A stretch of 39,670 nt of DNA from Candidatus Cryptobacteroides merdipullorum. GTDB lineage: Bacteria; Bacteroidota; Bacteroidia; Bacteroidales; UBA932. A program made the translations under genes and the position numbers. The stretch covers positions 1 through 39,670 of the forward strand of contig DVLC01000005.1 in assembly GCA_018715685.1 (NCBI GenBank), in the 5' to 3' direction. The notes below the pieces were generated by a model. That model was not told the DNA's origin. It worked only from the letters and a program-made list of their open reading frames with translations, and did no database searches. Positions 9,038-19,929 of this stretch are shown piece after piece (position 1 is the stretch's first letter; each line of letters begins with the position of its first letter).

Positions 9038-9946
9038 CTATTTCCAGGAATTGAATTCCATGTAGAGCCTCTCGACTATGCCGTCGGCGAGGCCGAGCGA
9101 AGGCACCAGCACATAATCCGAGCGCAGCGCGTCCGCGACGTCAAGGAAAATCTCCCCGGCAGGCACGATGACGTCGGCGCGGTCCGGCTTCAGTTCGAAC
9201 CTTGACATACGTTCCTTGACATCCATACCCTTCAGCCTTCCCAGCATCTCCTTCAGCGCCGACACCGCAAGCCTGCCGTCCCTGCCGTCCTGGAGACCTG
9301 CGAGCTGGGCCAGCTTGTACAGTTTGTTGATGTTGCCGCCGGAGCCTATGATGTTCACCGGCTGCCCGCACTCCTCCCCGAAAGCCTTCATGTCAGCCGA
9401 TATATGTTCAAGCTCGGCATCGTTGACATCCTCGGAACGGTGAAGCATCCTCAAGGTACCTATATTATACGAGTAGGCGCTTTCCTTGACACCCTTGCGT
9501 ATCAGCGTGATCTCGGTGCTTCCGCCGCCTACGTCGACATACGCGCAGGTCGCCTGCTGGCGCGCCGCAAGCTCGATATGATTGCCATATACTATCGCAG
9601 CCTCTTCCGAGCCGCTGATTATCTCCACCGTTATCCCCGTTTCCTTCTTTATGTCGGCTATCAGCGACTTGCCGTTGGAGGCGTCGCGCATCGCCGAAGT
9701 CGCACAGCAGCGGTACAGGACCACGTTGTACAGTTCCATTATCTGCTTGCACGCCTTGATGAAGGTGATGGTCTTCCTGCGGCGCTCCTTGGTGATCTTG
9801 CCGTTCACGAACACGTCCTCGCCGAGCCGGAGAGGATAGCGGAAGAAGAACTCCTTCTTGAATATCAAGCCCCCGCCGCTGTCGCGTGACACGCTCTTGA
9901 TCAGAAGCCGGGCGGCGTTCGAACCTATGTCTACTGCTGCGTACAT
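9038..9946 (-). CDS. ppx: Ppx/GppA family exopolyphosphatase
   Basis: MYAAVDIGSNAARLLI, ATSAMRDASNG, ISGSEEAAIVYGN, YVDVGGGSTEITL. Overlaps the ppk1 3' end by 16 nt. Confidence 0.9.
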   Translation of the reverse strand: MYAAVDIGSNAARLLIKSVSRDSGGGLIFKKEFFFRYPLRLGEDVFVNGKITKERRRKTITFIKACKQIMELYNVVLYRCCATSAMRDASNGKSLIADIKKETGITVEIISGSEEAAIVYGNHIELAARQQATCAYVDVGGGSTEITLIRKGVKESAYSYNIGTLRMLHRSEDVNDAELEHISADMKAFGEECGQPVNIIGSGGNINKLYKLAQLAGLQDGRDGRLAVSALKEMLGRLKGMDVKERMSRFELKPDRADVIVPAGEIFLDVADALRSDYVLVPSLGLADGIVERLYMEFNSWK

Positions 9947-12063
9947 TTCAGTTCCTCCGAATAATGACGGTAAAGTTCATCCTGCGAGCGGAATGAGCGC
10001 ACGGCGTGTCCAGGCAGGGACGTGTCGAGATATTCCGGCAGATCCGCAAGGGTTCGTATGCGGTTGTCCCCGGAGCCGTCGACCACCCTCGCCTGCACCG
10101 TGTCGGCAAGCGCGCTGTCGACAATCCTGCGCAGCTCTTCCCTGATCTGCGGATCGTAGACGGGAGCCAGAACCTCCACTCTGTGGTCAAGATTGCGCGG
10201 CATCCAGTCGGCAGAACCGAGGAAGATACGCTCCTGTCCGCCGTTGGCGAAAATCAGTATGCGGGAATGCTCCAGATACCGGTCGATTATGCCGCAGATG
10301 CGTATGTTCTCCGAGAAACCGCGCTGCCCTGTGATGATCGAGCAGTTCCCTCGTAGGGCTATGTCTACCTGCACTCCGGCTTCCGAGGCCTTGTAGAGCA
10401 GATCGATCATGTCCTCGTCGGTAATATGGTTGATCTTCATGCGTATGTATGCAGGCAGCCCCTTCCGGGCATTGGCGATCTCTGTCCGTATCAGACGGGA
10501 GAGCATGCCGCGCATGTGGTTGGGCGCCACGAGAAGTTCGCGGAACTTGATGGGTATGAACGGAGAAGCTATGAAGTCAAACACCTTCTCCACCTCCCGG
10601 ACGAGCTCCGGACGGGCGGTGAACAGCAGCACGTCGGTGTAGCTGCGGGCGTTGCCCTCATGGAAATTTCCGGTACCGATGACAGCATAGCTGCCGGATG
10701 TGGTCTTGATGTGGGTCAGCTTGCCGTGGACCTTCAGGCCCTCGACCCCGTAGATGACTTCGATTCCGGCATCGCGCATCTTGGCGCTCCAGTGTATGTT
10801 GCTCTCCTCGTCGAAGCGGGCCAGAAGCTCGATGACCACCGTAACCCTCTTGCCGTTGTGGGCGGCCGCTATCAGGGCCTCGACCACCTTGGAGTTCTTC
10901 GCCAACCGGTAGAGCGAAATCTTGACGGCCTTGACCTTGGGTGACACTGCGGCTTCGCGCAGCAACTGAAGATAGGCATCGAAAGAATGGTACGGCACAT
11001 GGATGAAACGGTCCGAAGCGGAGATTATCTCGAATATCCCTGGTACGCGGCCCGTCTCTCCCATGGAGGCTCTCCAGCTTCCAAGCATGTCAAGAGGTCT
11101 GCGCGAGGGATATTTGAGGTCATTCCTGCCGCAGTCGGGAAAGGACATCAGATCCTTGTGGTTATGGTATCGCCTGCCGGGCACGATAGTATCGTAGGGC
11201 GAGAGTTTGAGCTTGCGTATGACCCTACGCAGCAGTTCGCGGGGCATCTCGCTGTCGTACATGACCCTCAGCGGTTCTCCGGTACGGCGGGACGCAAGGC
11301 CCTTCTGGACCTTCTGCATCTTGCTTTCGTTGAAGTCATTGTCTATCTCCATCTCGGCGTCGCGGGTGAACTTGAAGGAGTAGGCCTCGAACTTTTCGAA
11401 GTCCAGTCCGACAAAGAATTTGCCCATCATCAGCCGCAGTATGTCGTCGAGGGCGACCACGCATGCGTTGCCGTCGGCATCGTCGGGAAGACGGTGATAA
11501 CGGCCCACGCGGCCGGTGGGGATCGGAAGCACGGCGTATGAGCTGACAGTCCTGTCGCCCTCGCTGCGTGCCAGACTGACAGCGAGGTAGTGAGCCGAAT
11601 CCGCTATCAGATTGAGGTCGTCGACCTTGTTCATCCAGATGGGCGAAGTGGCTCCTACCAGATTCTCCTCAAAGAAGTTTTCGGCCCATGCAAGCTGCCT
11701 CTCGTCGAGCTCGTCCTCTTCCAGAAGACGGATGCCGGCTGCGGAAAGTTCGGCGAACACCGAATCCACGGTCCGGGTAAACTCCTCATCATATTCGGCA
11801 TACAGCTTCGAAATCCGCTTGAGCGTCTTCTTCGCGGCCGCGACCTCGTCGCGAAGGAACTTGTGATCGTTCTCCGCTATGCGGCTCAGGGTCGCGACCC
11901 GCACACGGAAGAACTCGTCGAGATTGTTGGAATATATTCCTATGAAATTCAGTTTCTCAAGCAGAGGGACTTCCGGACGCTGCGCCTCCTGAAGGATGCG
12001 GTGATTGAAATACATCCAGCTCACATCCCTCTCAATCGTCTTCTTAATCTTCCTTGCAGGCAT
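9931..12063 (-). CDS. ppk1: Polyphosphate kinase 1
   Basis: RDVSWMYFNHRILQEA, LDEFFRVRV, ARFDEESNIHWSAKMRDAGIEVIYGVEGLKVHGKLTHIK, IGTGNFHEGNARSYTDVLLFT. Confidence 0.96.
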   Translation of the reverse strand: MPARKIKKTIERDVSWMYFNHRILQEAQRPEVPLLEKLNFIGIYSNNLDEFFRVRVATLSRIAENDHKFLRDEVAAAKKTLKRISKLYAEYDEEFTRTVDSVFAELSAAGIRLLEEDELDERQLAWAENFFEENLVGATSPIWMNKVDDLNLIADSAHYLAVSLARSEGDRTVSSYAVLPIPTGRVGRYHRLPDDADGNACVVALDDILRLMMGKFFVGLDFEKFEAYSFKFTRDAEMEIDNDFNESKMQKVQKGLASRRTGEPLRVMYDSEMPRELLRRVIRKLKLSPYDTIVPGRRYHNHKDLMSFPDCGRNDLKYPSRRPLDMLGSWRASMGETGRVPGIFEIISASDRFIHVPYHSFDAYLQLLREAAVSPKVKAVKISLYRLAKNSKVVEALIAAAHNGKRVTVVIELLARFDEESNIHWSAKMRDAGIEVIYGVEGLKVHGKLTHIKTTSGSYAVIGTGNFHEGNARSYTDVLLFTARPELVREVEKVFDFIASPFIPIKFRELLVAPNHMRGMLSRLIRTEIANARKGLPAYIRMKINHITDEDMIDLLYKASEAGVQVDIALRGNCSIITGQRGFSENIRICGIIDRYLEHSRILIFANGGQERIFLGSADWMPRNLDHRVEVLAPVYDPQIREELRRIVDSALADTVQARVVDGSGDNRIRTLADLPEYLDTSLPGHAVRSFRSQDELYRHYSEELKCTQQ

Positions 12064-12066
12064 ATA

Positions 12067-13119
12067 TCAGAATCTTACCATGAATTCGACTACGAACTTG
12101 TCCTGTTCGGAGACATCGGGCACGGCTCCTTCGCGGTAGAAATACTTCTCGTAGTTGAGCCTTATGTCGCTGATGAAGGGAGTGCCGAGACTGATGGTCA
12201 CGCCGCCCGTGATGCGGGAGCGGGCGTAGTCGCGGACAACCATGGTCCCGTTCGGATCGGGGACTCCGCCAAGATACCGTATGCCGTCGCTATGGTCACT
12301 CATCGAATCGTAGCGCAGCAGCGGAGAGACGGACTTTATCGCCTTCTGCCCGTTCGCTATAGGGATGCGGTAGCTCACGAAACCGTCGAAGGAATACACG
12401 TCCGTGAACGAATCCTGCGCATAGGTCTTGTAGAGATATTCGGCCTCGGCGTGGAGCCTGCCGTTGTCATAGAAGGCTCCGGCGGCATACATCATCACAT
12501 TGATGTGGTCGGGGCGTATCTTCTGGGCGCTGAGCACCACATTGAAGCCGTAAGGAAGCGTGACCTGGGCCTTGGCCGAGAAGTTGATGTTGTCGGTCCA
12601 GAAATCCTTCTGATTGGTCAGCCCGCTGCCGTTGAAGAGTCCGGCGCTGATCACTACCGGAACCGCCTTTCCGAAATTCCAGCTCAGCTGGGCACCGACA
12701 TCGCGCACATTGCCGACCTCCTTGGCTATGAAGGAGCGGTTGGCGAAATACTGCTGGTGCGGGGAGCGGTGGGCGTCTATCGTGAACGGCACACGCATCT
12801 GGCCTATGGTGAAATGCAGGTTGGGGGTGATGTTGAAGCGCGCATACGCGTCGAGCATCTTTAGCACGCCCTCGTCGCAGAGGTCTATCTCCGCCTTGTA
12901 GCTCACTATGCGCGACAGGTCTCCGCTGATGCTCACGCGGGCGTTGCGGACCTGGAAGCGGCCGGACTGGATCTGCGGCTGCCATTCATATTTCCCCCTG
13001 ACGGTTCCGTTGATTTTCGGAGAGCGGTCGACCCCGTCATCCCCGGCAAACGCAACAACCGCCGCGACCAGAAAGGCTGCGACGGCTGACGCATATTTTG
13101 TCACTGTAAAAAACATCAT
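12067..13119 (-). CDS. Phosphate-selective porin (OprO/P-like) family protein
   Basis: Signal peptide, beta-rich sequence, ARVSISGDLSRIVSYKAEIDL, C-terminal ...FVVEFMVRF. Operon context with PiT and ppk1. Confidence 0.72.
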   Translation of the reverse strand: MMFFTVTKYASAVAAFLVAAVVAFAGDDGVDRSPKINGTVRGKYEWQPQIQSGRFQVRNARVSISGDLSRIVSYKAEIDLCDEGVLKMLDAYARFNITPNLHFTIGQMRVPFTIDAHRSPHQQYFANRSFIAKEVGNVRDVGAQLSWNFGKAVPVVISAGLFNGSGLTNQKDFWTDNINFSAKAQVTLPYGFNVVLSAQKIRPDHINVMMYAAGAFYDNGRLHAEAEYLYKTYAQDSFTDVYSFDGFVSYRIPIANGQKAIKSVSPLLRYDSMSDHSDGIRYLGGVPDPNGTMVVRDYARSRITGGVTISLGTPFISDIRLNYEKYFYREGAVPDVSEQDKFVVEFMVRF

Positions 13120-13151
13120 GCGTTAAGGTAATCAAATATTCCTGAAAAACA

Positions 13152-15389
13152 TCATTTTCCCGCGAAATGGTAGCTTGCGCGCATCAGATGCTTGGTGGTG
13201 TTCATGAGCTCGGAGGTCTCCTGGATCAGGTTCAGATAGAGCTGGGCTGTCTTGAAGTTGATGCCCTCCTCCCTCTGCATGCGGTCTATATGCTTCTTCC
13301 TCAATGCGGAAAGGTCTGCGATGATTCCCTGGAACACGCGGAGCATGCGCTCATAGTCGGAATAGTCTCCGGAACTGATCATCCCGGCCGCGGTGTCAAG
13401 CAGCGACAGGACCTTCTCCATCACGGGGCGGTATTCGTTGACGTAGGTCTTCGAGAAGGGATCGAAGCAGTTGTCCACATGCTCCAGTATCGGATCGAGC
13501 ATTCGGCGCATGCCGTACATATATTCCTCGTCGCAGTTCATCGCAAGGTGGAACCAGGTGTTGCGCTCCACGGCTATCTCCATCGGGGAGCGGCGCAGGG
13601 CCACGAGCTCGACTTTTCTGACCTTCTGCTGAATGTTCTTTATCGCCTTCAGGTTTCTGCTACAGCGGCGCAGAGCCTTCAGATCCTCACTTTCAAGGCC
13701 GTTGAAAATCGCCTTGTAGTCCTCGGACACATTGCGGAGCACGTCGGTCTGCACATCGACGAAATGCTTGGAAAGCAACTGCCATACCTGCTGGGGATCG
13801 CTGGTGCCCAGCATCTTCTGCTCCACGGTGTTGTCTACGGTCGCCTCCTTCTTCTCGAAGCCGCGCTTGCTGTTCCAGAGCAGGAAGGCCACGAGCAGCA
13901 TGAAGGCCACCATGGCCACGAATCCTCCGAAATGCATGATCAGACACACCAGACCGCACGCCACAAAGGCTATTCCCGCTGTCATGAACCAGCCTCCGAT
14001 CACGCTGACGACACCCGTGATACGGAACACGGCGGTCTCGCGGTTCCACGCCTTGTCGGCAAGACTGGAACCCATGGCCACCATGAAAGTCACGTATGTC
14101 GTGGAAAGCGGAAGTGTCAGCGTGGTGCCCATGATGATCAGGAGAGCCGAAAGCACGAGATTCACGGACGCGCGCACCTCGTCAAAGGCGGCTCCCTCCT
14201 CCATGATGGCTTCGTCCTTGTTGAAGCGCGAATCTATCCAGCTCCTGACGCTCTTCGGGAATATATGTTCGAGCACGCTTCCGACATTCTGGGAGCTGCG
14301 CACCAGCACTCTCGCCACGGGAGAGGAGCCGAACATCTCGTCACCCTCGCCCTGACGGCTCAGGTTGACGCTGGTCTTGATCACATTATGCGCCTTCTTG
14401 GAAGTCGCGAGGGCTATGACCATTATGACGCCCGCGATCAGCAGATAGAGAATAGGACTCGTGGCGCTTTCGGCGAGCGAGGTCATCATGAAAGCTTCGG
14501 GGTCGCCGCCGCCGTTCGCAAGATAGTCCTTCAGCGAATCAAGAGCCGCGAGAGGCACGCCTATGAAGTTCACGAGGTCGTTTCCGGCGAAGGCCATCGC
14601 GAGGGCGAAGGTGCCTGCGAGGACTATGATCTTGAACACATTGACCTTCAGGAAATACAGGAGCTCCGAAAGTACGGTCGTCACCACGAACGCCGCCAGC
14701 AGTATCATCGTGGTGTTCGCGCCTATCCACTGGCGGAAATTCTCATGTATGAAAGGCGAATCGCCGAGACCCTTGATGAAAATGAAATAGGCCAGCGAAG
14801 TGAAGGCGATTCCTCCGAAGATTCCTATTGTATAGCCGAGCTTCTTCTTGTAATTGAAAGAGAAGATGACTCTGGCGAGCCACTGCACGACCAGACCCGC
14901 GACAAAAGCTATGGCAACGGACACGAATATCGCGATTATCACGGTCAGTGCCTTGTTGCTGTTGAGCAGCATGCCGAGCGTGAGGTCGCCGTCACCGCCC
15001 ATCTTGAGAAGAGCCATCACGAATGAGGCTCCGAGCAGCTCGAACACCAGCGAAACCGTTGTGGAAGTGGGCATTCCCATGCTGTTGAACATGTCGAGCA
15101 CCACCACGTCCGTGACCATCACGGCCAGGAATATCGTCATCACTTCCTTCAGATTATAGTAGGACGGCTGCATGATTCCGTGCCTGGCGATATCCATCAT
15201 TCCGGCACTCATCACCGCTCCTATCAGAACTCCGGCGGAAGCGACAATCAATACCGTCCTGAACTTTGCCACTTTGGCTCCTATCGCAGAATTGAGGAAG
15301 TTTACTGCGTCGTTGCTGACACCGACAAACAAGTCGAACACTGCCAGAACCAGCAGAAATCCGACTATCACATAGAAAATTTCGGTCAT
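13152..15389 (-). CDS. PiT-family inorganic phosphate transporter with C-terminal PhoU/DUF47-like domain
   Basis: DLFVGVSNDAVNFLNSAIGAKVAKFRTVLIVASAGVLIGAVMSAGM... and AFAGNDLVNFIGVPLAA; helical C-terminal region. Confidence 0.92.
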   Translation of the reverse strand: MTEIFYVIVGFLLVLAVFDLFVGVSNDAVNFLNSAIGAKVAKFRTVLIVASAGVLIGAVMSAGMMDIARHGIMQPSYYNLKEVMTIFLAVMVTDVVVLDMFNSMGMPTSTTVSLVFELLGASFVMALLKMGGDGDLTLGMLLNSNKALTVIIAIFVSVAIAFVAGLVVQWLARVIFSFNYKKKLGYTIGIFGGIAFTSLAYFIFIKGLGDSPFIHENFRQWIGANTTMILLAAFVVTTVLSELLYFLKVNVFKIIVLAGTFALAMAFAGNDLVNFIGVPLAALDSLKDYLANGGGDPEAFMMTSLAESATSPILYLLIAGVIMVIALATSKKAHNVIKTSVNLSRQGEGDEMFGSSPVARVLVRSSQNVGSVLEHIFPKSVRSWIDSRFNKDEAIMEEGAAFDEVRASVNLVLSALLIIMGTTLTLPLSTTYVTFMVAMGSSLADKAWNRETAVFRITGVVSVIGGWFMTAGIAFVACGLVCLIMHFGGFVAMVAFMLLVAFLLWNSKRGFEKKEATVDNTVEQKMLGTSDPQQVWQLLSKHFVDVQTDVLRNVSEDYKAIFNGLESEDLKALRRCSRNLKAIKNIQQKVRKVELVALRRSPMEIAVERNTWFHLAMNCDEEYMYGMRRMLDPILEHVDNCFDPFSKTYVNEYRPVMEKVLSLLDTAAGMISSGDYSDYERMLRVFQGIIADLSALRKKHIDRMQREEGINFKTAQLYLNLIQETSELMNTTKHLMRASYHFAGK

Positions 15390-15441
15390 ACCTTCGGTGA
15401 ACTAAAACTTTCGCAAAGGTCGCCATATCATATTACAGAAA

Positions 15442-15470
15442 AGTTAAGAATTGTTAAGAAATTGTTAAAT
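15442..15470 (-). promoter_or_regulatory. Pho-box-like direct repeats upstream of the phosphate/polyphosphate operon
   Basis: Minus strand TTTAACAATTTCTTAACAATTCTTAACT: three TTAAC repeats at 10-11 bp spacing. Confidence 0.5.
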
Positions 15471-15534
15471 CACCGCCGGAGGAAAAGTTTGTTTTTCCAG
15501 TGATCGGGGTAGGCGGATATTTCCCGAATTGGAG

Positions 15535-15542
15535 TATATTTG
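15535..15542 (+). promoter_or_regulatory. -7 element TATATTTG upstream of the DUF362 gene
   Basis: Exact TAnnTTTG, 25 nt before the ATG at 15568. Confidence 0.45.
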
Positions 15543-15567
15543 GCGCTTGGAATCAACTCACATGATT

Positions 15568-16692
15568 ATGTCTAAAGTCTATTTCACTGATTTCCGCTGC
15601 AGGCCGGACGAGGGCCCGGCGGACAAGCTCAAGAGGCTCATCAGGGCCGCCGGCATCGGGAATATCGACATGGACGGCAAGTTCGTGGCCATAAAGATGC
15701 ATTTCGGAGAGCTCGGGAACATGACTTTCCTGCGCCCCAACTACGCGAGAGCCGTGGTCGACGTCGTAAGGGAGCTCGGAGGGAAACCCTTCCTTACCGA
15801 CTGCAACACCCTTTATCCCGGAAGCCGCAAGAACGCGATCGAGCACCTGTACTGCGCCTGGCAGAACGGCTTCACTCCGCTCACCGCCGGCTGCCCGGTG
15901 ATCATCGCCGACGGACTCAAGGGCACTGACGACATCGCCGTCCCGGTCAACGGCGGCGAATATATAAAGGAGGCCAAAATCGGCCACGCCATAATGGACG
16001 CCGACATCTTCATCTCCCTGACACATTTCAAGGGGCACGAGATGACCGGCTTCGGCGGCACTATCAAGAACATCGGCATGGGCAGCGGCTCCCGCGCCGG
16101 CAAGAAGGACCAGCACAGCAACGGCAAGCCCGTGATCGACGGGGATCTCTGCCGCGGGTGCAGGCGCTGCATGCGCGAGTGCGCCAACAACGGTCTGGTG
16201 TTCGACGAGGAGAAAAAGAAAATGACCGTGGACTACGACAACTGCGTGGGCTGCGGACGCTGCATCGGAGCCTGCAACTTCGACGCGATAGATTTCGCGC
16301 AGGACGCGGCCTGCAAGGAGCTTAACTGCCGCATGGCCGAGTACACCAAAGCAGTGGTGGACGGACGGCCGAATTTCCACATCTCGCTGATCTGCGACGT
16401 GTCTCCGACCTGCGACTGCCACTCCGGCAACGACACTCCCATCATCCCCGACGTGGGCATGTTCGCCTCATTCGACCCGCTCGCCCTCGACCAGGCCTGC
16501 GTGGACGCCTGCCTCAGGCAGACTCCCCTGCCAGGCAGCCAGCTGACAGACGAAATGGCCCGTCCCGACTTCCACGACAGGCACGACCATTTTGACAACA
16601 CCAACCCGAACACGGAATACAAAACCTGCCTCGCACATGCCGAGAAAATCGGTCTGGGAAGCAGGGAATATGAACTGGTGCCTGTCAGATAG
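15568..16692 (+). CDS. DUF362 protein with two 4Fe-4S ferredoxin motifs
   Basis: CRGCRRCMRECANNGL and CVGCGRCIGACNFDAI; DUF362-like N-terminus (KIHFGELGN-type, LTHFKGHEMTGFGGTIKNIGMG). Confidence 0.88.
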   Translation: MSKVYFTDFRCRPDEGPADKLKRLIRAAGIGNIDMDGKFVAIKMHFGELGNMTFLRPNYARAVVDVVRELGGKPFLTDCNTLYPGSRKNAIEHLYCAWQNGFTPLTAGCPVIIADGLKGTDDIAVPVNGGEYIKEAKIGHAIMDADIFISLTHFKGHEMTGFGGTIKNIGMGSGSRAGKKDQHSNGKPVIDGDLCRGCRRCMRECANNGLVFDEEKKKMTVDYDNCVGCGRCIGACNFDAIDFAQDAACKELNCRMAEYTKAVVDGRPNFHISLICDVSPTCDCHSGNDTPIIPDVGMFASFDPLALDQACVDACLRQTPLPGSQLTDEMARPDFHDRHDHFDNTNPNTEYKTCLAHAEKIGLGSREYELVPVR

Positions 16693-16716
16693 AGACATGT
16701 CCGCCTGACAATGAAA

Positions 16717-16745
16717 CCGGCAGGGCCCTTTCGGAGTCCTGCCGG
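16717..16745. terminator. Terminator-like hairpin between the convergent DUF362 and kinase genes
   Basis: CCGGCAGG...CCTGCCGG stem between convergent stop codons. Confidence 0.6.
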
Positions 16746-16786
16746 CATTCATTAGGAAGTTGTTTTGAAATTTGCCAAAACAGTTT

Positions 16787-18382
16787 CTATAGACTGACCG
16801 CCTCCTGCTCCACCGGCAGATAGCGTCTGTATCGCTCCATATATTCGTTGAAGCCCGCAACGTCCTCCGGCAAGGGATTCAGCTGAACGCTCTCGCAACC
16901 CGCGAACACCTTCCCGTCGAGGAAATCCGGCAGAGTCTGGCCGTCCTCCCGGTTGACGAGGTATGAAGCCAGCAGGGCTATGCCCCATGCCCCGCCTTCA
17001 CCGGCGGTGGACATCACGGATATCGGAGAATTGAGAGCGGCGGCAAGGATTCTCTGTCCGACGCCCTTTGTCCTGAAAAGTCCTCCATGGGCGGTTATCC
17101 TGTCGACACGCACCTGCTCCTCGCCGAAAAGTATGTCATTGCCCATCTTGAGCACGGCCACCGATGCATAAAGGTGAGCGCGCACGAAATTGGCCAGACT
17201 GAATCTGGCGTCGGGCGCGCGCAGGAACAGCGGACGGCCGCCTTCCTCGACGCCGGCAACCGGTTCTCCCGAATAATAGTTGTACGCCAGCAGGCCGCCG
17301 CAGTCAGGATCACCTTCGAGAGCGTGATTGTAAAGCAGACCGAAAAGACTGTCAGCATCAGTACCGGCGCCCGCCAGTTCGCCGAACTCACGGAAAAGGC
17401 CGACCCATGCGTTGAGATCGGACGTGCAGTTGTTGCAGTGAACCATGGCGACGGGATTGCCGTCCGGCGTCGTGACCATGTCTATGACGCTGTGCGGACG
17501 CGTCAGATCCTTTTCCAGAACTATCATCGAGAACGACGAAGTTCCGGCCGAGACATTGCCCGTACGCGGTCTGACAGCGTTTGTCGCCACCATGCCGGTG
17601 CCCGCGTCTCCTTCCGGCGGACAGAGAGGTATGCCCGGCTTCAGATGTCCGGACTCATCCAGCAGTGCGGCTCCCTCCTCCGTGAGGCATCCGGCGTCAT
17701 CTCCGGCCATTAGCACCTCCGGCAAGATGTCCCTGAGCTTCCATCCGTAATTCCTGCCGCTCACCAGGGCATCAAACTTGTCCACCATGTCTTCGGAATA
17801 ATTCCGGGTGTCAGGGTCTATGGGAAGCATGCCCGAGGCGTCTCCGATACCGAGAACCTTCCTCCCGCTGAGTTTCCAATGGACATATCCGGCAAGCGTG
17901 GTCAGGCTGGCGATGCCGCCGACATGAGGTTCGTCATCAAGTATGGCCTGATAGAGATGGGATATGCTCCAGCGCAAAGGAATATTGCAGCCGAAGAGCC
18001 CGGACAGCTCAGCCGCGGCTCTTCCGGTGTTGGTGTTCCTCCATGTACGGAAAGGCACCAGAATCTCCCCGTCGGCGCCGAAAGCCATGTAGCCGTGCAT
18101 CATCGCACTCACGCCTATGGCCGCAAGGGATTCGATGTCAACGCCGTAGGTCTCCGACACATTCGTCCGGAGATCGGAATAGCAGTCGCGTATGCCGCTC
18201 CAGACCGATTCGAGGCTGTATGTCCACAGGCCGTCTGTCAGACTGTTCTCCCAACTGTGGCCGCCCTGGGCGATCACCTCGTTGTTCCCGTCTATGAGCA
18301 CCGCTTTGATGCGGGTGGAGCCGAGCTCTATGCCAAGGACGGCTCTCCCCGCGGCGATGCAGGATTTCGCTTCCCGGTTCAT
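16787..18382 (-). CDS. araB: FGGY-family pentulose kinase, probably ribulokinase
   Basis: [45 protein letters not shown]. Located directly after araA and araD. Confidence 0.8.
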   Translation of the reverse strand: MNREAKSCIAAGRAVLGIELGSTRIKAVLIDGNNEVIAQGGHSWENSLTDGLWTYSLESVWSGIRDCYSDLRTNVSETYGVDIESLAAIGVSAMMHGYMAFGADGEILVPFRTWRNTNTGRAAAELSGLFGCNIPLRWSISHLYQAILDDEPHVGGIASLTTLAGYVHWKLSGRKVLGIGDASGMLPIDPDTRNYSEDMVDKFDALVSGRNYGWKLRDILPEVLMAGDDAGCLTEEGAALLDESGHLKPGIPLCPPEGDAGTGMVATNAVRPRTGNVSAGTSSFSMIVLEKDLTRPHSVIDMVTTPDGNPVAMVHCNNCTSDLNAWVGLFREFGELAGAGTDADSLFGLLYNHALEGDPDCGGLLAYNYYSGEPVAGVEEGGRPLFLRAPDARFSLANFVRAHLYASVAVLKMGNDILFGEEQVRVDRITAHGGLFRTKGVGQRILAAALNSPISVMSTAGEGGAWGIALLASYLVNREDGQTLPDFLDGKVFAGCESVQLNPLPEDVAGFNEYMERYRRYLPVEQEAVSL

Positions 18383-18383
18383 A

Positions 18384-19910
18384 TCAGCAAAGCGACTTGT
18401 TGAGCAGGTAATAGACCTCGTTCATGCGAAGCTCCTTCTTGAATTCGGAGATATTCGTATGTTCGTCGATATGGACCATCTCGATGCCGGCTATCTCGGC
18501 ATAGTCCTCCCAGTATTCGGCCGTCAGGTCGTAGGAGAAACAGGAGTGATGGGTTCCTCCGGCAAGTATCCACGCACCTGCGCCGACTTCGAAGTCCGGC
18601 ATGGGCTTCCATAGTGCGGAGGCCACGGGCAGCTTGGGAAGCGGCTTGGGCTCGATACATTCGACATCGTTGACAATCAGGCGGAAACGGTTGCCCATAT
18701 CGACCACCGTCGCCGTGCAGCCTTTCCCGACCTTGGAAGTGAACACCAGTCTGGCTGTCTCGGCCTTGCGCACGCCGATTCCGAGGAAGTGGACCTCCAG
18801 ACGGGGCTTCCGCGCGGCTATCAGCGGGCAGACCTCCAGCATGTGGGCCTGAAGTATGGAGCTGTCCTTTCCGTTGAAGTTCAAGGTGTAGTCCTCAAGG
18901 AAGGAGCAGCCTCCGGGCAGTCCCTGGTTCATGACCCAGAGCGTGCGGTAGAGAGCGGCGGATTTCCAGTCGCCCTCGGCACCGAAGCCGTACCCTTCGG
19001 CCATCAGACGCTGTGAGGCAAGACCGGGTATCTGGTCGAAATGGCTGCCGTCGGTCTGTCCGAGATCGTCGAAATTCGTCGTGAACCCCTTGGCCCCCTT
19101 GTCCTTAAGGATAGCGCGCAGGGCGATTTCGGCCTTCGCTGCATTCCATACCACCCCGTAATCGGCAGAGCCGGGATCCTCCAGGGCGGAATCATGGTCG
19201 TACAGCCTGAAATATTCCTCCATCATTGCGCGGACCTCCTCGTCCTTGACTCGCGCATGGTACTCCATGAGCTCGCTCACCGGGCAGTAGTCCACATGAT
19301 AGCCGAGACGCAGTTCGGCCTCTACCTTGTCTCCGTCGGTCACGGCCACATTGTTCATCTGGTCGCCGAAACGCAGAATCAGCATGTCCTGGGCGTCAGC
19401 CCATGCCGCACAGACGCGCATCCACACCGCTATCTTGCGCAGAGCCTCGTCATCCTTCCAATGGCCAACCACAACCTTGCGGCGCAGGCGCATGCGGCTG
19501 CATATATGTCCGAACTCGCGGTCACCGTGGGCCGACTGGTTCAGATTCATGAAATCCATGTCCATGGTGTCCCACGGAATCTCGCTGTTATACTGCGTGT
19601 GAAAATGAAGCAGAGGCTTCCTGAGCTGCTGGAGTCCGTGTATCCACATCTTAGCGGGAGAGAAGGTGTGCATCCATGTGATGACTCCTATGCACCTGGC
19701 GTCGTTATTCGCCGCCTTGAATATGTCCTCCACCTCTCTGGACGAATTGGCCGTACCCTTGTACACCACCTTTACAGGCAGCTTGCCCGATTCGTTGAGG
19801 CCGTTCACCATTTCTGTCGAATGGCCGTCTACGGCGACCACGGCGTCACCTCCGTAAAGCAGCTGCGCGCCGGTCACCCACCAGACCTCATGATTGCTGA
19901 ATGTTTCCAT
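18384..19910 (-). CDS. araA: L-arabinose isomerase
   Basis: [81 protein letters not shown]. Confidence 0.97.
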   Translation of the reverse strand: METFSNHEVWWVTGAQLLYGGDAVVAVDGHSTEMVNGLNESGKLPVKVVYKGTANSSREVEDIFKAANNDARCIGVITWMHTFSPAKMWIHGLQQLRKPLLHFHTQYNSEIPWDTMDMDFMNLNQSAHGDREFGHICSRMRLRRKVVVGHWKDDEALRKIAVWMRVCAAWADAQDMLILRFGDQMNNVAVTDGDKVEAELRLGYHVDYCPVSELMEYHARVKDEEVRAMMEEYFRLYDHDSALEDPGSADYGVVWNAAKAEIALRAILKDKGAKGFTTNFDDLGQTDGSHFDQIPGLASQRLMAEGYGFGAEGDWKSAALYRTLWVMNQGLPGGCSFLEDYTLNFNGKDSSILQAHMLEVCPLIAARKPRLEVHFLGIGVRKAETARLVFTSKVGKGCTATVVDMGNRFRLIVNDVECIEPKPLPKLPVASALWKPMPDFEVGAGAWILAGGTHHSCFSYDLTAEYWEDYAEIAGIEMVHIDEHTNISEFKKELRMNEVYYLLNKSLC

Positions 19911-19929
19911 AATGATAATCAGTTAATTG

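Noticed and set aside
13167-15026. 619-aa + strand ORF opposite the PiT gene
   Set aside because: Antisense to a confidently identified gene; sequence is H/R/E-rich with no domain. Typical antisense-open-frame effect of high-GC codon usage.
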